A stretch of 64,000 nucleotides of DNA, taken from contig NZ_JFKD01000003.1 of NCBI RefSeq assembly GCF_002115725.1, positions 124,001 through 188,000 on the forward strand, written 5' to 3'. A model generated the notes under the pieces. The model searched no databases, had not been told where the DNA came from, and saw nothing but the letters and a program-made list of their open reading frames with translations. Both the position numbers and the translations under genes were made by a program. Positions 1 to 8,742 of the stretch are shown here, one piece after another. Within the stretch, counting starts at the first letter, position 1. Each line of letters opens with the position of its first letter. The stretch is from Marivita cryptomonadis (GTDB lineage Bacteria > Pseudomonadota > Alphaproteobacteria > Rhodobacterales > Rhodobacteraceae).

Positions 1-5
1 GAGCG

Positions 6-308
6 CTATTGCGACAGGCAGGTTTGGTAAAGCGCGTTGCTGACCTCTGGTGTCAATTGCTCTTCCGGCAACGAATAAATCCAGTCGACCAATTGTACGG
101 CCAGCACTTCGTCATTCTTGGACTTGTTTGGAATGGCCCGGATCACGCGCCGTTCCGCGCGACGCACATTTGTCCCGTTTTTCCGTTCGGCCATGATGTT
201 CGTGGCAATCTGACCGATTTTGCGACACTCGGCTTCCTTGTCTTGCGCCATTGCCGGGACGGACAGGCTGAAGATGAGGGGAACGGAGGCAAGCAGAGTG
301 CGGATCAT
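6..308 (-). CDS. Small secreted hypothetical protein (100 aa)
   Basis: The protein begins with a clear Sec signal peptide: a short basic start, a hydrophobic stretch over about residues 5-18, and an AMA-QD cleavage site near residue 22. The remaining 80 residues are charged and contain two cysteines (in AECRK and in QTCLSQ near the C-terminus) that could form a periplasmic disulfide. A longer reading frame extends 21 codons upstream, but those residues are not signal-like, so I start at the internal Met followed by IRTLLASV. It lies 66 bases downstream of the glutamate dehydrogenase gene on the same strand and could be co-transcribed. I do not recognise a family or function. Confidence 0.6.
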   Translation of the reverse strand: MIRTLLASVPLIFSLSVPAMAQDKEAECRKIGQIATNIMAERKNGTNVRRAERRVIRAIPNKSKNDEVLAVQLVDWIYSLPEEQLTPEVSNALYQTCLSQ

Positions 309-374
309 GGATGTTCTCGTGAATTGGGCCGGGTCAGGCCAACACCTAACCCAGCCCAATCGGAATGTCATCCG

Positions 375-1811
375 TCAGAGACCTTTGGCCCGATAGCTTG
401 CTGCGACCTTGGTGATTGCAACGATGTAGGCCGCCGTCCTCAGATCGCTGACGTCTTCACGCCCGTGCCAAACTTCGCGCATGGACTGGTAAGCAATACG
501 CATCGTGTCATCGAGACCAGAGCGCACCAGTTCCAGTTCATCCGCTCCGCGCAGATACCTGTCTTTGAAGTCAGGCGTCATTGACCACTTGTCCCCCATC
601 ATGTCGTCAAGGCGCTGCAATTCGTCGATGACCAACTGGTGCCGCGCTTCTTCCTGACGGCGCTGCATGCGGCCAAAGCGGATATGGCTCAGGTTCTTGA
701 CCCATTCGAAGTACGACACCGTCACACCACCCGCGTTGGCGTACATGTCCGGGATCACGACCGTTCCTTTGGCACGCAGAATGTCATCCGCACCGGCCGT
801 GATCGGGCCGTTCGCTGCTTCGATGATCAGCGGAGCCTTGATGCGGTTGGCATTGGTCAGGTTGATGACACCTTCAAGCGCAGCCGGGATCAGGATGTCA
901 CAATCCGCCTCGAGCACCTCTGGCCCGTCCGCCGTGTGGCGTGCATCGGGATACCCACTGACGCCACCATGTGAGACGATCCAGTTGCGGACGGCATCCA
1001 CATCAAGACCGTTTTCATTGTAAAGCGCGCCATCACGTTCGATGATCCCGATGATCTTGCAGCCGTCTTCAGAGCCAAGGAACTTGGCAGCGTGGTAGCC
1101 CACGTTGCCCAAGCCCTGAACAACCACGCGTTTGCCATCGAGTGTTCCTGTCATGCGAGCGGCTTTGACATCTTCAGGGTGACGGAAGAATTCCCGCAGC
1201 GCATATTGCACGCCGCGTCCCGTCGCCTCGACCCGTCCGGCGATACCACCATTGTTGATCGGCTTGCCGGTTACGCAGGCCCGCGCGTTGATGTCAGTTG
1301 TGTTCATCCGCGCGTATTGGTCCGCGATCCACGACATCTCGCGTTCGCCGGTGCCCATATCGGGGGCGGGCACGTTCTGGGCCGGATGGATCAGGTCACG
1401 CTTTGCCAGTTCATAGGCAAAACGACGGGTGATCTGCTCTAGCTCGTATTCGTCGTATTCACGCGGGTCGATCCGCAATCCGCCCTTCGATCCGCCAAAC
1501 GGCGCTTCGACCAAGGCGCATTTATACGTCATGAGCGCAGCTAGCGCCTCGACCTCGTCCTGATGGACGGAGGGCGCGTAACGGATGCCGCCCTTGACGG
1601 GTTCCATGTGTTCCGAGTGCACGGACCTGTAGCCAGTGAACGTTTTGATCTGGCCCCGCAGTCGCACGCCGAACCGCACCGTGTAGGTCGCGTTGCAGAC
1701 GCGGATCTTTTCCTCAAGGCCGGGCGGGAGGTCCATCAGCGCAACAGCGCGATTGAACATCAGATCAACTGATTCCCGAAACGTCGGTTCATTGGCTGGT
1801 ATCGTGCTCAT
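375..1811 (-). CDS. gdhA: Glu/Leu/Phe/Val dehydrogenase, probably glutamate dehydrogenase
   Basis: This 478-residue cytoplasmic enzyme interconverts glutamate and 2-oxoglutarate plus ammonia with a nicotinamide cofactor. Visible family motifs are KGGIRY (residues 73-78, substrate binding), the catalytic-lysine region around K97, PFGGSKGG (104-111), PAPDMGTG (148-155, with the catalytic Asp), and the Rossmann motif GLGNVG (233-238) of the cofactor domain. The length fits the hexameric bacterial class. The start has a purine-rich GGGAGGGACAA upstream. The specificity loop cannot be read by eye, so a leucine or phenylalanine dehydrogenase is possible, but the length and the GGSKGG context favour glutamate. 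It is followed by a small secreted protein and is divergent from the tad-like genes. Confidence 0.88.
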   Translation of the reverse strand: MSTIPANEPTFRESVDLMFNRAVALMDLPPGLEEKIRVCNATYTVRFGVRLRGQIKTFTGYRSVHSEHMEPVKGGIRYAPSVHQDEVEALAALMTYKCALVEAPFGGSKGGLRIDPREYDEYELEQITRRFAYELAKRDLIHPAQNVPAPDMGTGEREMSWIADQYARMNTTDINARACVTGKPINNGGIAGRVEATGRGVQYALREFFRHPEDVKAARMTGTLDGKRVVVQGLGNVGYHAAKFLGSEDGCKIIGIIERDGALYNENGLDVDAVRNWIVSHGGVSGYPDARHTADGPEVLEADCDILIPAALEGVINLTNANRIKAPLIIEAANGPITAGADDILRAKGTVVIPDMYANAGGVTVSYFEWVKNLSHIRFGRMQRRQEEARHQLVIDELQRLDDMMGDKWSMTPDFKDRYLRGADELELVRSGLDDTMRIAYQSMREVWHGREDVSDLRTAAYIVAITKVAASYRAKGL

Positions 1812-2107
1812 TTGTCCCTCCCAAGGTTGCGGGCACTTCGCCCTTATTCCACCAGCCTATGACAGCTTGGTTAATTTCATAACGTTTAATCTTGGACACG
1901 GTTTAGCAAACGAAACCTCAAAATACGCCAGACTGTTTCGGCCAAGGCATCAATAAGGCCTTGAAACCCCGAATTATCCATAAAAAACAATACACTCCTT
2001 ATTTTCTTCATAATTGCAGCCGTAATCCCGCCGCGTTTCGCCTTCAGATCTCCCAAAATCTAAGTGGGGTGTCAGACCGTCCTGAAAGGTCGGGAAAGAG
2101 GTAACAA
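1812..2107. other. Divergent intergenic region between gdhA and the tad-like genes
   Basis: This 296-base stretch is AT-richer than its surroundings and must contain promoters for both flanking genes. An imperfect hairpin is visible (CAAGGC at 1943-1948 with GCCTTG at 1958-1963, no T-run), followed by an A-rich tract. AAAGAGGTAACA just before position 2108 is the ribosome-binding site of the TadG-like gene. I see no convincing open reading frame. Confidence 0.5.
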
Positions 2108-3778
2108 ATGATCGGACTAAGCAACCTTCTGCCAAGGGTGCGGACCGAGACACGGGGCAAGTCGAAGTTGCGTTCCAGCGCCGCCTCGATCCTGTCCCGG
2201 TACTCTCGGGAAACCGACGGCAACATGACCATCTTTGGGATTGCTGGCGTCTTCATCATGTTGGTCTACGGTGGCATCGGGATCGACATGATCTACTCCG
2301 AAGTAGAGCGCACGCGACTTCAGAACACGCTTGACCGCGCTGTTCTGGCGGCGGCCGACCTTGAACAGCAGATCGACCCGCAAACACTCGTTCAGGATTA
2401 TCTGACCAAGATGAACCTGGAAGACACACTTGCAAACGTGAACATCTCGGTTGATTCGGGTTTGAATTACCGGACCGTTACTGCCGAAGCGCAGAGGACC
2501 TACAATTCGAACTTCCTGCACCTGCTCGGCTTTGACAAACTGCAATCGACCGGCCTCGCTGCTGCGGAAGAGCGGATCTCCAATATCGAGATTTCCATGA
2601 TCCTCGATATCTCTGGCTCCATGGGCCAGAATGAGAAAATCGAGAACCTGCGGACTGCGGCAACCGAATTCGTCGATACGGTAATCAACAATGACGATGC
2701 CGGTCTAACGACGATCAGCATCGTGCCGTACAACGCAACGGTGAGCCTTGGCCCAACGGTTTCGCAGTACTACACGCTGTCCGACGAGCACGACATCTCG
2801 AACTGCGCGATCTTCCCAGACAGCGCGTTTACGTCGCGTTCGATCTCGACCAGCGAGACACTGCAACGTCTGGCGCACTTTGATCCGTACACGCTCGATC
2901 AAAACACGGTCGTCACACCTGATTCGTGGTGTCCGGTCGGGACCTATGGATCGGTCATTGCCCACAGCTCTGACCGGGATCAACTGGTTGACCACATCGC
3001 GACTCTGAGCGCGGGCGGCAACACGGCCATCGATCTCGGGATGAAGTGGGGTGTCGCACTGCTCGACCCGTCTGCACGTCCGGTCGTCACTGGCCTGATC
3101 GGCGAAGGCGATGTTGTGCCCGAAGCCGCAGGTCGTCCCGCGGCCTATGATGCGCCGGATGCGCTCAAGATCGCAGTGGTCATGACCGACGGTATGAACA
3201 CGACACAGTTCGATCTTGCACCCGAATATGCCAGCGGCATGTCTAATATCTGGATCGATGATCGCGGTGACAACGATGCGACCAATGATCGTTTTTCGCA
3301 CCGGGTACGTGACTGGAGCGGAACCAGCAACGACGTCTATTTCTGGTCCCGGTTCGAATATAACAGCTGGAACGACAAGTATCGGACCACGCCCGACGGC
3401 GGCAACAGCGCACGCCGGATGAGCAACGCAGAAGTCTTTGCACGCTGGGGCACCCGTGCCTTTGGTCAGCGGTTCTTCCGTCAGCCCTATTGGGATGGCT
3501 GGGTGTCATACAACCAGTACTACAATGCGTATTACTCGTATGTGCCGATCGTCTCAGGCGACCAAGCCGATGACCGTCTGTCGACAATCTGTAGTGCGGC
3601 TCGTGATGCTGACATCACAGTTTTCGCTATCGGTTTCGAAGCACCCGATGCGGGTCAGGCCGCCATGCGTGACTGCGCCTCTTCTCCGGCTCACTATTTC
3701 CCGGTCGAAGGTCTCGAAATCTCCGACGCGTTCCAAGCGATTGCCCGGACCATTAACCAGCTGAGGTTGACACAATGA
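2108..3778 (+). CDS. TadG-like pilus assembly protein with von Willebrand factor A domain
   Basis: This 556-residue protein has the TadG architecture. A positively charged N-terminus is followed by one hydrophobic segment (about 42-62) that resembles a TadE/G or pseudopilin-like anchor. A long extracytoplasmic domain begins with a VWA fold whose metal-ion-dependent adhesion motif DISGSMG lies at residues 167-173. The later part is rich in Asp, Asn, Tyr and Trp and includes a second conserved-looking stretch, VVMTDGMNT, typical of VWA domains. Several cysteines suggest disulfides outside the cytoplasm. Its stop overlaps the start of the next TadE-like gene by ATGA, so the three genes form an operon. 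The usual tad ATPase, secretin and pilin genes are not nearby. Confidence 0.82.
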   Translation: MIGLSNLLPRVRTETRGKSKLRSSAASILSRYSRETDGNMTIFGIAGVFIMLVYGGIGIDMIYSEVERTRLQNTLDRAVLAAADLEQQIDPQTLVQDYLTKMNLEDTLANVNISVDSGLNYRTVTAEAQRTYNSNFLHLLGFDKLQSTGLAAAEERISNIEISMILDISGSMGQNEKIENLRTAATEFVDTVINNDDAGLTTISIVPYNATVSLGPTVSQYYTLSDEHDISNCAIFPDSAFTSRSISTSETLQRLAHFDPYTLDQNTVVTPDSWCPVGTYGSVIAHSSDRDQLVDHIATLSAGGNTAIDLGMKWGVALLDPSARPVVTGLIGEGDVVPEAAGRPAAYDAPDALKIAVVMTDGMNTTQFDLAPEYASGMSNIWIDDRGDNDATNDRFSHRVRDWSGTSNDVYFWSRFEYNSWNDKYRTTPDGGNSARRMSNAEVFARWGTRAFGQRFFRQPYWDGWVSYNQYYNAYYSYVPIVSGDQADDRLSTICSAARDADITVFAIGFEAPDAGQAAMRDCASSPAHYFPVEGLEISDAFQAIARTINQLRLTQ

Positions 3779-4314
3779 TGCGGTTTACTCCTAAAAACAT
3801 CCGCAGATTCCTGCGGGACGAAAGCGGCTCTGTCGTTACGATCCCCTTCGTCATCTGGCTGCCGGTCTTCCTTGGCGTGATCGTCGCGGGGATGGAAATC
3901 GGGGCACTCTCGGTCCGCCACACGCAACTCGAGCGCGGATTGGACCTCGCGGTTCGCGAAGTGCGCCTCGGCACGGGTGAGAACATGGATCACGACACGA
4001 TCAAGACCATGATCTGCGAGAACACCACCCTGCTGTCGGATTGCGATCAGATGCTGCGCCTCGAAATGATCCCGCTCAGCCTTCGGGAATGGACAGAACC
4101 GGCACGTGAAGCGGACTGCTACGACTCTGCAGAACCCGTACGCCCGGCACGCCAATTCGATCCGGGCCAGCCCAACGAACTGATGCTGCTGCGCGCCTGC
4201 TACAAGTACAAGCCGATCACTCCGGCCGGCAGTGTGGCGGCAGCGATGCCCAAAGACGCCGAAGGCTACGCAGCTATCGTATCCTTCTCGGCCTTCGTAC
4301 AGGAGCCTTACTAA
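3775..4314 (+). CDS. TadE-family pilus assembly protein
   Basis: This 179-residue protein begins RRFLRDESGSVVTIPFVIW, the characteristic TadE-like arrangement: a charged leader, a Gly-Ser motif, and then a single transmembrane helix with the sequence pattern (V/P)(F)...E seen in pseudopilins. The helix spans about residues 20-42 and is followed by an extracytoplasmic domain with several cysteines. TadE-like minor pilins act in the assembly of Flp-type pili across the envelope. The start overlaps the TadG-like stop (ATGA) and the stop overlaps the next start (TAATG), so translation is probably coupled. Family-level assignment is good; the specific role in this strain is not known. Confidence 0.78.
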   Translation: MMRFTPKNIRRFLRDESGSVVTIPFVIWLPVFLGVIVAGMEIGALSVRHTQLERGLDLAVREVRLGTGENMDHDTIKTMICENTTLLSDCDQMLRLEMIPLSLREWTEPAREADCYDSAEPVRPARQFDPGQPNELMLLRACYKYKPITPAGSVAAAMPKDAEGYAAIVSFSAFVQEPY

Positions 4315-5066
4315 TGACTGCTCGTATCCAGAAAAGTGTGTCGCGGTTCCTCCGCGACACCAAGGGCGATGCTTCGCTTGAGGCAATCATCATCCTTCCG
4401 GCCCTGATCGTGATCTTCGCAATCTCATGGCTGTATTTCGACGTGATGCGCCAACAGGCCATCAACCAGAAAGCCAACTATACAATCGGTGACATCATCT
4501 CGCGTGAGACTGAAATCCTCGATGATGAGTACATCGACAGCGCCCGCGACCTGTTGTTCCACCTTGCCCAGGCACAGGGTGACGATGTCGATTTGCGGAT
4601 CTCGGTGGTGCAGTACAACAAGCAAGGTACAGGCCTAAGTATAGGCAACGAAACCTATGATCTTGTCTGGTCCGCGGCTCGTGGTGACTGGTCTGCTCTG
4701 ACACAAGGCGACATGACCACGTATCGGCCACTTCTGCCGATCCTTGCGGTTGGAGACCAAACCATCATCGTCGAAACACGCGACTGGTATCAGCCGCTGG
4801 TTCATCTGGCGAATGACGGCTTCGACATCTCGACCTATTCCTTCACACGTCCCCGCTTTGCCTCGCAGGTGATCTTTGAAGGGGCCAATGATGGTTCCGG
4901 CAAGACCTGGCAGAACAACGGCTGGGGCAACGGTGACCAGGATGCACCGGGCGGCTCGCTCTGCAACAACAACGCAGAAAACGCCGATGAAGGGGATGCC
5001 TCCACCGAGTGCGCATCTACCACGACCAAGCCGACCAATGGCAAAGGCAAGAAGAAGAATACCTGA
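4314..5066 (+). CDS. Second TadE-family pilus assembly protein
   Basis: This 250-residue protein is the third gene of the tad-like operon. Its N-terminus (SRFLRDTKGDASLEAIIILPALIV) repeats the same charged-leader, Gly/Glu, hydrophobic-helix pattern seen in the preceding TadE protein, consistent with a minor pseudopilin anchored by one helix at about residues 20-42. The C-terminal 60 residues are of low complexity, rich in Gly, Asn, Asp and Thr and ending in a lysine cluster. Two cysteines near the C-terminus could form a disulfide. It lies directly after the first TadE with a one-base overlap. Confidence 0.75.
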   Translation: MTARIQKSVSRFLRDTKGDASLEAIIILPALIVIFAISWLYFDVMRQQAINQKANYTIGDIISRETEILDDEYIDSARDLLFHLAQAQGDDVDLRISVVQYNKQGTGLSIGNETYDLVWSAARGDWSALTQGDMTTYRPLLPILAVGDQTIIVETRDWYQPLVHLANDGFDISTYSFTRPRFASQVIFEGANDGSGKTWQNNGWGNGDQDAPGGSLCNNNAENADEGDASTECASTTTKPTNGKGKKKNT

Positions 5067-5069
5067 TCT

Positions 5070-5546
5070 TCAAGCCTGACGCCGGGCGATGATGATGGCA
5101 ATGATATCAGCCATCGGGCGGGCCTGTGACCCAGGGGTCACCCCGCCCACAGCAACCCGGCGACCCAGACGCCACCACAAACCCGGCTGCCACGCCCGTG
5201 GCGCCGGGTTCTTCAATTTCAGGGTAAACCCGTTCGATGGCTTCATCGCAAACGCGCCACGATTGACCGCAACGATATCCTCGACCCGAGCGATCATTGT
5301 GCCTTCACTGTCCGTCAACGCTTCTTCCGTCAGAAAAAGCTTGCGCGTCGTCGCCACCTGCAGCTTGTACGCCATCCAAAGCGAGACCAGACCCATACCT
5401 ATCAGGAAGGCTTGCCAAAGCGGATTGGCGGGCGGCTGCAAGAACGCCAGATAAAGCACAATACCGCCCAACATGAGCAGCATCCCGATACCGATGACAC
5501 GACGGGGACCGCGTGGGTCGACCTCGGCAAGGATCTCATCATGCAT
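5070..5546 (-). CDS. Hypothetical two-helix membrane protein (158 aa)
   Basis: After a short acidic N-terminus (MHDEILAEVDPRGPRR) there are two adjacent hydrophobic helices (about residues 18-38 and 44-62), then a basic cytoplasmic domain resembling PH-like or DUF-type membrane-anchored domains: KLFLTEEALTDSEGTMIARVEDIVAVNRG. I chose the internal ATG at 5546 because AGGAGA lies six bases before it; the longer frame upstream lacks such a site. It ends four bases after the tad-like operon on the opposite strand, so the two are convergent. No function is recognised. Confidence 0.7.
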   Translation of the reverse strand: MHDEILAEVDPRGPRRVIGIGMLLMLGGIVLYLAFLQPPANPLWQAFLIGMGLVSLWMAYKLQVATTRKLFLTEEALTDSEGTMIARVEDIVAVNRGAFAMKPSNGFTLKLKNPAPRAWQPGLWWRLGRRVAVGGVTPGSQARPMADIIAIIIARRQA

Positions 5547-5592
5547 GGCGTCTCTCCTTTGATGCAAAGACGCCGATAGCGCATTCATCGCA

Positions 5593-6543
5593 TCAAGGCG
5601 AGACCGCTCTGCCGATCTCCGATCCGCGTTCCTCGGGTTCGTCGTCGATGAGTTCGGTCGGGAAGCCGGGTGCTGTGATCGAAAGCCCGGTCGCTTCCTC
5701 CAGCCGCTCGATCAACCGATCCGACTGCGCCCGATCGCCGTACCGTGCTTGCCCATCCTTGACGATGTCGATCAGCAAGGGTGACAGTTCCAGCGGCACA
5801 TTCTTGGCATCTGCCAAGGATTGGAACAGTCCAATATCCTTGAGCACCAGATCCAGTGTGAAATCCACGTCGCGATTGCCCGACAGGATCAACTGGCTTT
5901 CGGTTTCATGCACAAACGATGTGCCGGACGACGCCTTGATCGCCTCGTAAGTCGTGCCAAGGTCGATCCCGTGCGCGGCCATCGTCGTCATCGCTTCACA
6001 AAGGCTCGCCAGATGGATGGTGGCCAGATAATTGGTCATCACCTTGAGAACCGATGCACTGCCCACGTCGCCTGTGTGCAGCACACGCCGCCCCATATGG
6101 GTCAGCAGCGGCAGCACGGTTTCAAACGTCGAGCGGTCACAGCCCGCAAAGATCGAAATATTGCCCGTCGCCGCGCGGTGGCATCCACCCGAAACTGGCG
6201 TGTCCGCCGCCTGCCCTCCCCTGTCCTGAACGGCCTTGGCTTGAACGCGGATCGCTTCGGCATCCGTGGTCGACATTTCCAGCCAGATTTTGCCGGGCCC
6301 GACCTCGGGCAATAGCTGCTCCAACACCGCCTGTGATGCGGCAGGGCTGGGAAGGCTGGTGATCACCACGTCACAATCACGCATGACTTGGGCAGGACTC
6401 GTCCCTGCCTTGGCCCCTTTGGCCACCAGCAAGTCGATCCGCACGGGATCAAGGTCGAAGACGGTCAGGTCCACCCCGTTACGCGCGAGTGTGCCCGCCA
6501 GCTTGGCCCCGACAGCCCCCAATCCCACAAATCCAACCTGCAT
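5593..6543 (-). CDS. NAD(P)-dependent beta-hydroxyacid dehydrogenase (3-hydroxyisobutyrate dehydrogenase family)
   Basis: This 316-residue oxidoreductase starts with the Rossmann motif GLGAVG (residues 7-12). It has the family substrate-binding motif DTPVSGG (114-120) and the catalytic lysine in GSASVLKVMTNY (K167). These are hallmarks of the family that includes 3-hydroxyisobutyrate, tartronate semialdehyde and 6-phosphogluconate-type dehydrogenases. The neighbours (a membrane protein and an ABC exporter) do not indicate a pathway, so the substrate is unassigned. The last 20 residues (acidic, ELIDDEPEERGSE) extend a little beyond the usual C-terminus. Family confidence is high and substrate confidence low. 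Confidence 0.85.
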   Translation of the reverse strand: MQVGFVGLGAVGAKLAGTLARNGVDLTVFDLDPVRIDLLVAKGAKAGTSPAQVMRDCDVVITSLPSPAASQAVLEQLLPEVGPGKIWLEMSTTDAEAIRVQAKAVQDRGGQAADTPVSGGCHRAATGNISIFAGCDRSTFETVLPLLTHMGRRVLHTGDVGSASVLKVMTNYLATIHLASLCEAMTTMAAHGIDLGTTYEAIKASSGTSFVHETESQLILSGNRDVDFTLDLVLKDIGLFQSLADAKNVPLELSPLLIDIVKDGQARYGDRAQSDRLIERLEEATGLSITAPGFPTELIDDEPEERGSEIGRAVSP

Positions 6544-6641
6544 GGCCTTCTCCCTATTCGCCGTTTGGCATCAAGGTGCCGCTGCCGGAGTTGACCTGTC
6601 ATGGTCAAAACCGACACTTGCCGACCTGCTTGTCGAAATTT

Positions 6642-8441
6642 CTACTCGGCCGCCATGCCGTCGGTGAATTGCAACCGCGCCAGACGGGCATAAAGACCGT
6701 CCTCAGATACCAGAGCATCATGCGCACCCGACGCGACAATGCGGCCCTGATCCATGACGATGATCCGATCCGCCTTTTTCACGGTCGCCAGACGATGCGC
6801 GACGATCACGGTCGTGCGGCCTTCGGACAGTTCGTCCACCGCGTGCTGCACCGCCCGTTCGCTTTCTGCATCCAAGGCGCTGGTCGCCTCGTCCAGCAAC
6901 AGAACGGGAGCGTCCCGCAGAATGGCGCGGGCAATGGCGATCCGCTGTTTCTGACCACCCGACAGCATCACGCCACGTTCGCCAAGATAGCTGTCATATC
7001 CATCTGGCAGCGCCTCGATAAAGTCATGCGCAGCCGCAGCCTGTGCCGCAACTTCGATCTCAGCATCGGTGGCATCCGGCCGCCCAAAGCGGATGTTTTC
7101 CCGCGCCGAAGCGGCAAAAATCACCGGGTCCTGGGGCACAAGTGCGATATGCTTTCGGAAAGCATCTCGCGTCAGCCCGTCAACCCGCATCCCATCCAGA
7201 CAAATCGCGCCGGAATCAGGGTCGTAGAAGCGTTGAATCAACTGGATGATGGTCGTCTTGCCTGCCCCGCTGGGTCCAACAACAGCCACCGTTTCGCCCG
7301 GTGCGATCCGCAGATTGACGCCATCCAAAGCGGCCACACCGGGACGGCTTGGATAGGCGAAATGGACGTTTTCGAACGTGATCTCACCGCGCACCGGCTG
7401 CGGCAGCGAAAGCGGCGTTTCAGGGTCGTTGACTGTGTCCTCGGCATGCAGCAATTCGACAAGACGCTCAGTGGCACCCGCAGCGCGCTGCAATTCGCCA
7501 AAGATCTCGGACAGCGCCGCCACAGACCCCGCGACCATCACCGAATAGATCACGAACTGAACCAGCTCACCTGCGCTCATCAAGCCGTTGCGCACATCCG
7601 TAGCACCGATCCAGAGAACGCCGACGATACCGGTGAACACAAGAAAGATCACAATCGCGGTCATCTGCGCCCGCGTCCAAATGCGGCGGCGCGCGGCGTC
7701 AAAGCTCTTTTCCGTAACATCGCCAAACGCATTGCGCGAAATGTCCTCATGCGTGAACGCCTGCACGGTCTGAACAGACGACAATGCTTCGGACGCGTTG
7801 CCGGAAGAGGCCGCGATCCAGTCCTGGTTTTCGCGGCTCAGCTTGCGCATCTTGCGGCCCAGCACGAGGATCGGCACCACAACCGCAGGCACGATCAACA
7901 GCACCATCCCGGTCAGCTTGGCCGATGTGAACAGCATCAGGATCATGCCACCGAAGAACAGCAACACATTGCGCAGGGCGATGGAAATCGACGAACCCAG
8001 CACGCTTAGGATCAGGGTTGTGTCGGTGGTGATCCGACTCAGCACTTCACCTGTCATGACACGTTCATAGAACGATGGGCTTAGCCCGATCACGCGCCCG
8101 AACACGGCCTTGCGGATATCCGCAACAACCCGTTCACCCAACCGCGTGACCAGCGCGTAACGCAGCGCGGTTCCGATCGCGAGCAATCCCGCGATGCCCA
8201 GGGCCGCCGAGAAATAGAGATCCAGCAGCGCACCGTCAGAGGTGTTGAAATTGTCGACCACCCGACGCACCGCCATCGGCAGGATCAAAGACACACAGGC
8301 TGTCGCACTCAAAGCGAACAGCGCTGCGAACATCAGCAGCCTGTAGGGCAGGATGAATGGCCACAAGGCCGCCAGCGATCCGATCTTCTTGGATTTCTCG
8401 CGTTCTTCGTTCTTTGCCGGTATCGGTGTCGCGTCCGCCAT
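6642..8441 (-). CDS. ABC exporter with fused membrane and ATPase domains (MsbA/ABCB type)
   Basis: This 599-residue half-transporter has an N-terminal six-helix exporter domain (about residues 25-320) and a C-terminal nucleotide-binding domain. The ATPase shows Walker A GPSGAGKT (389-396), the signature LSGGQKQR, Walker B VLLLDEATSALD, and the switch histidine in IVAHRLAT. Such proteins dimerise in the inner membrane and export lipids, peptides or drugs. The family resembles MsbA and similar lipid A or multidrug exporters, but no lipopolysaccharide gene is adjacent to support a lipid role. The gene is followed by the hydroxyacid dehydrogenase after a 98-base gap. Confidence 0.87.
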   Translation of the reverse strand: MADATPIPAKNEEREKSKKIGSLAALWPFILPYRLLMFAALFALSATACVSLILPMAVRRVVDNFNTSDGALLDLYFSAALGIAGLLAIGTALRYALVTRLGERVVADIRKAVFGRVIGLSPSFYERVMTGEVLSRITTDTTLILSVLGSSISIALRNVLLFFGGMILMLFTSAKLTGMVLLIVPAVVVPILVLGRKMRKLSRENQDWIAASSGNASEALSSVQTVQAFTHEDISRNAFGDVTEKSFDAARRRIWTRAQMTAIVIFLVFTGIVGVLWIGATDVRNGLMSAGELVQFVIYSVMVAGSVAALSEIFGELQRAAGATERLVELLHAEDTVNDPETPLSLPQPVRGEITFENVHFAYPSRPGVAALDGVNLRIAPGETVAVVGPSGAGKTTIIQLIQRFYDPDSGAICLDGMRVDGLTRDAFRKHIALVPQDPVIFAASARENIRFGRPDATDAEIEVAAQAAAAHDFIEALPDGYDSYLGERGVMLSGGQKQRIAIARAILRDAPVLLLDEATSALDAESERAVQHAVDELSEGRTTVIVAHRLATVKKADRIIVMDQGRIVASGAHDALVSEDGLYARLARLQFTDGMAAE

Positions 8442-8577
8442 CAGGTTCCCGTTTTCAGCTGCACTCGCTTAAACATTGGCCTGCCCGTAATGGTCAAGCC
8501 GAACGCGCAGCAAATGCCGATTTGCCGCGCTAAAGTCTTAGAAATTTCGAGGCAACACGAGGATTTTGGGAAGATTT

Positions 8578-8651
8578 TGGAGCGGGCGGCGGGAATCGAA
8601 CCCGCGTCATTAGCTTGGAAGGCTAAGGTCTTACCACTACACAACGCCCGC
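8578..8651 (-). tRNA. tRNA-Gly (anticodon TCC)
   Basis: Read on the minus strand, this 74-base gene folds as a cloverleaf. The acceptor stem GCGGGCG pairs with CGCCCGC, the anticodon loop CTTCCAA carries TCC, the T-arm contains GGTTCGATTCC, and the 3' CCA is encoded in the gene. It is a standard glycine tRNA reading GGA and GGG. It sits alone between the ABC exporter and the EutA-like gene. Confidence 0.96.
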
Positions 8652-8742
8652 TCAACGCCCTTGGACCTATGATATGGTCGGTGCGCCGTCAAGTGGCTCG
8701 GTTCGTCGGATCTCCGGAAAAAACAACCTTGGCATCGGCGCG

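Noticed and set aside
6489..8009. 506-codon frame opposite the ABC exporter
   Set aside because: Antisense shadow of a gene with full Walker and signature motifs; the translation is Arg/His-rich without domain features.
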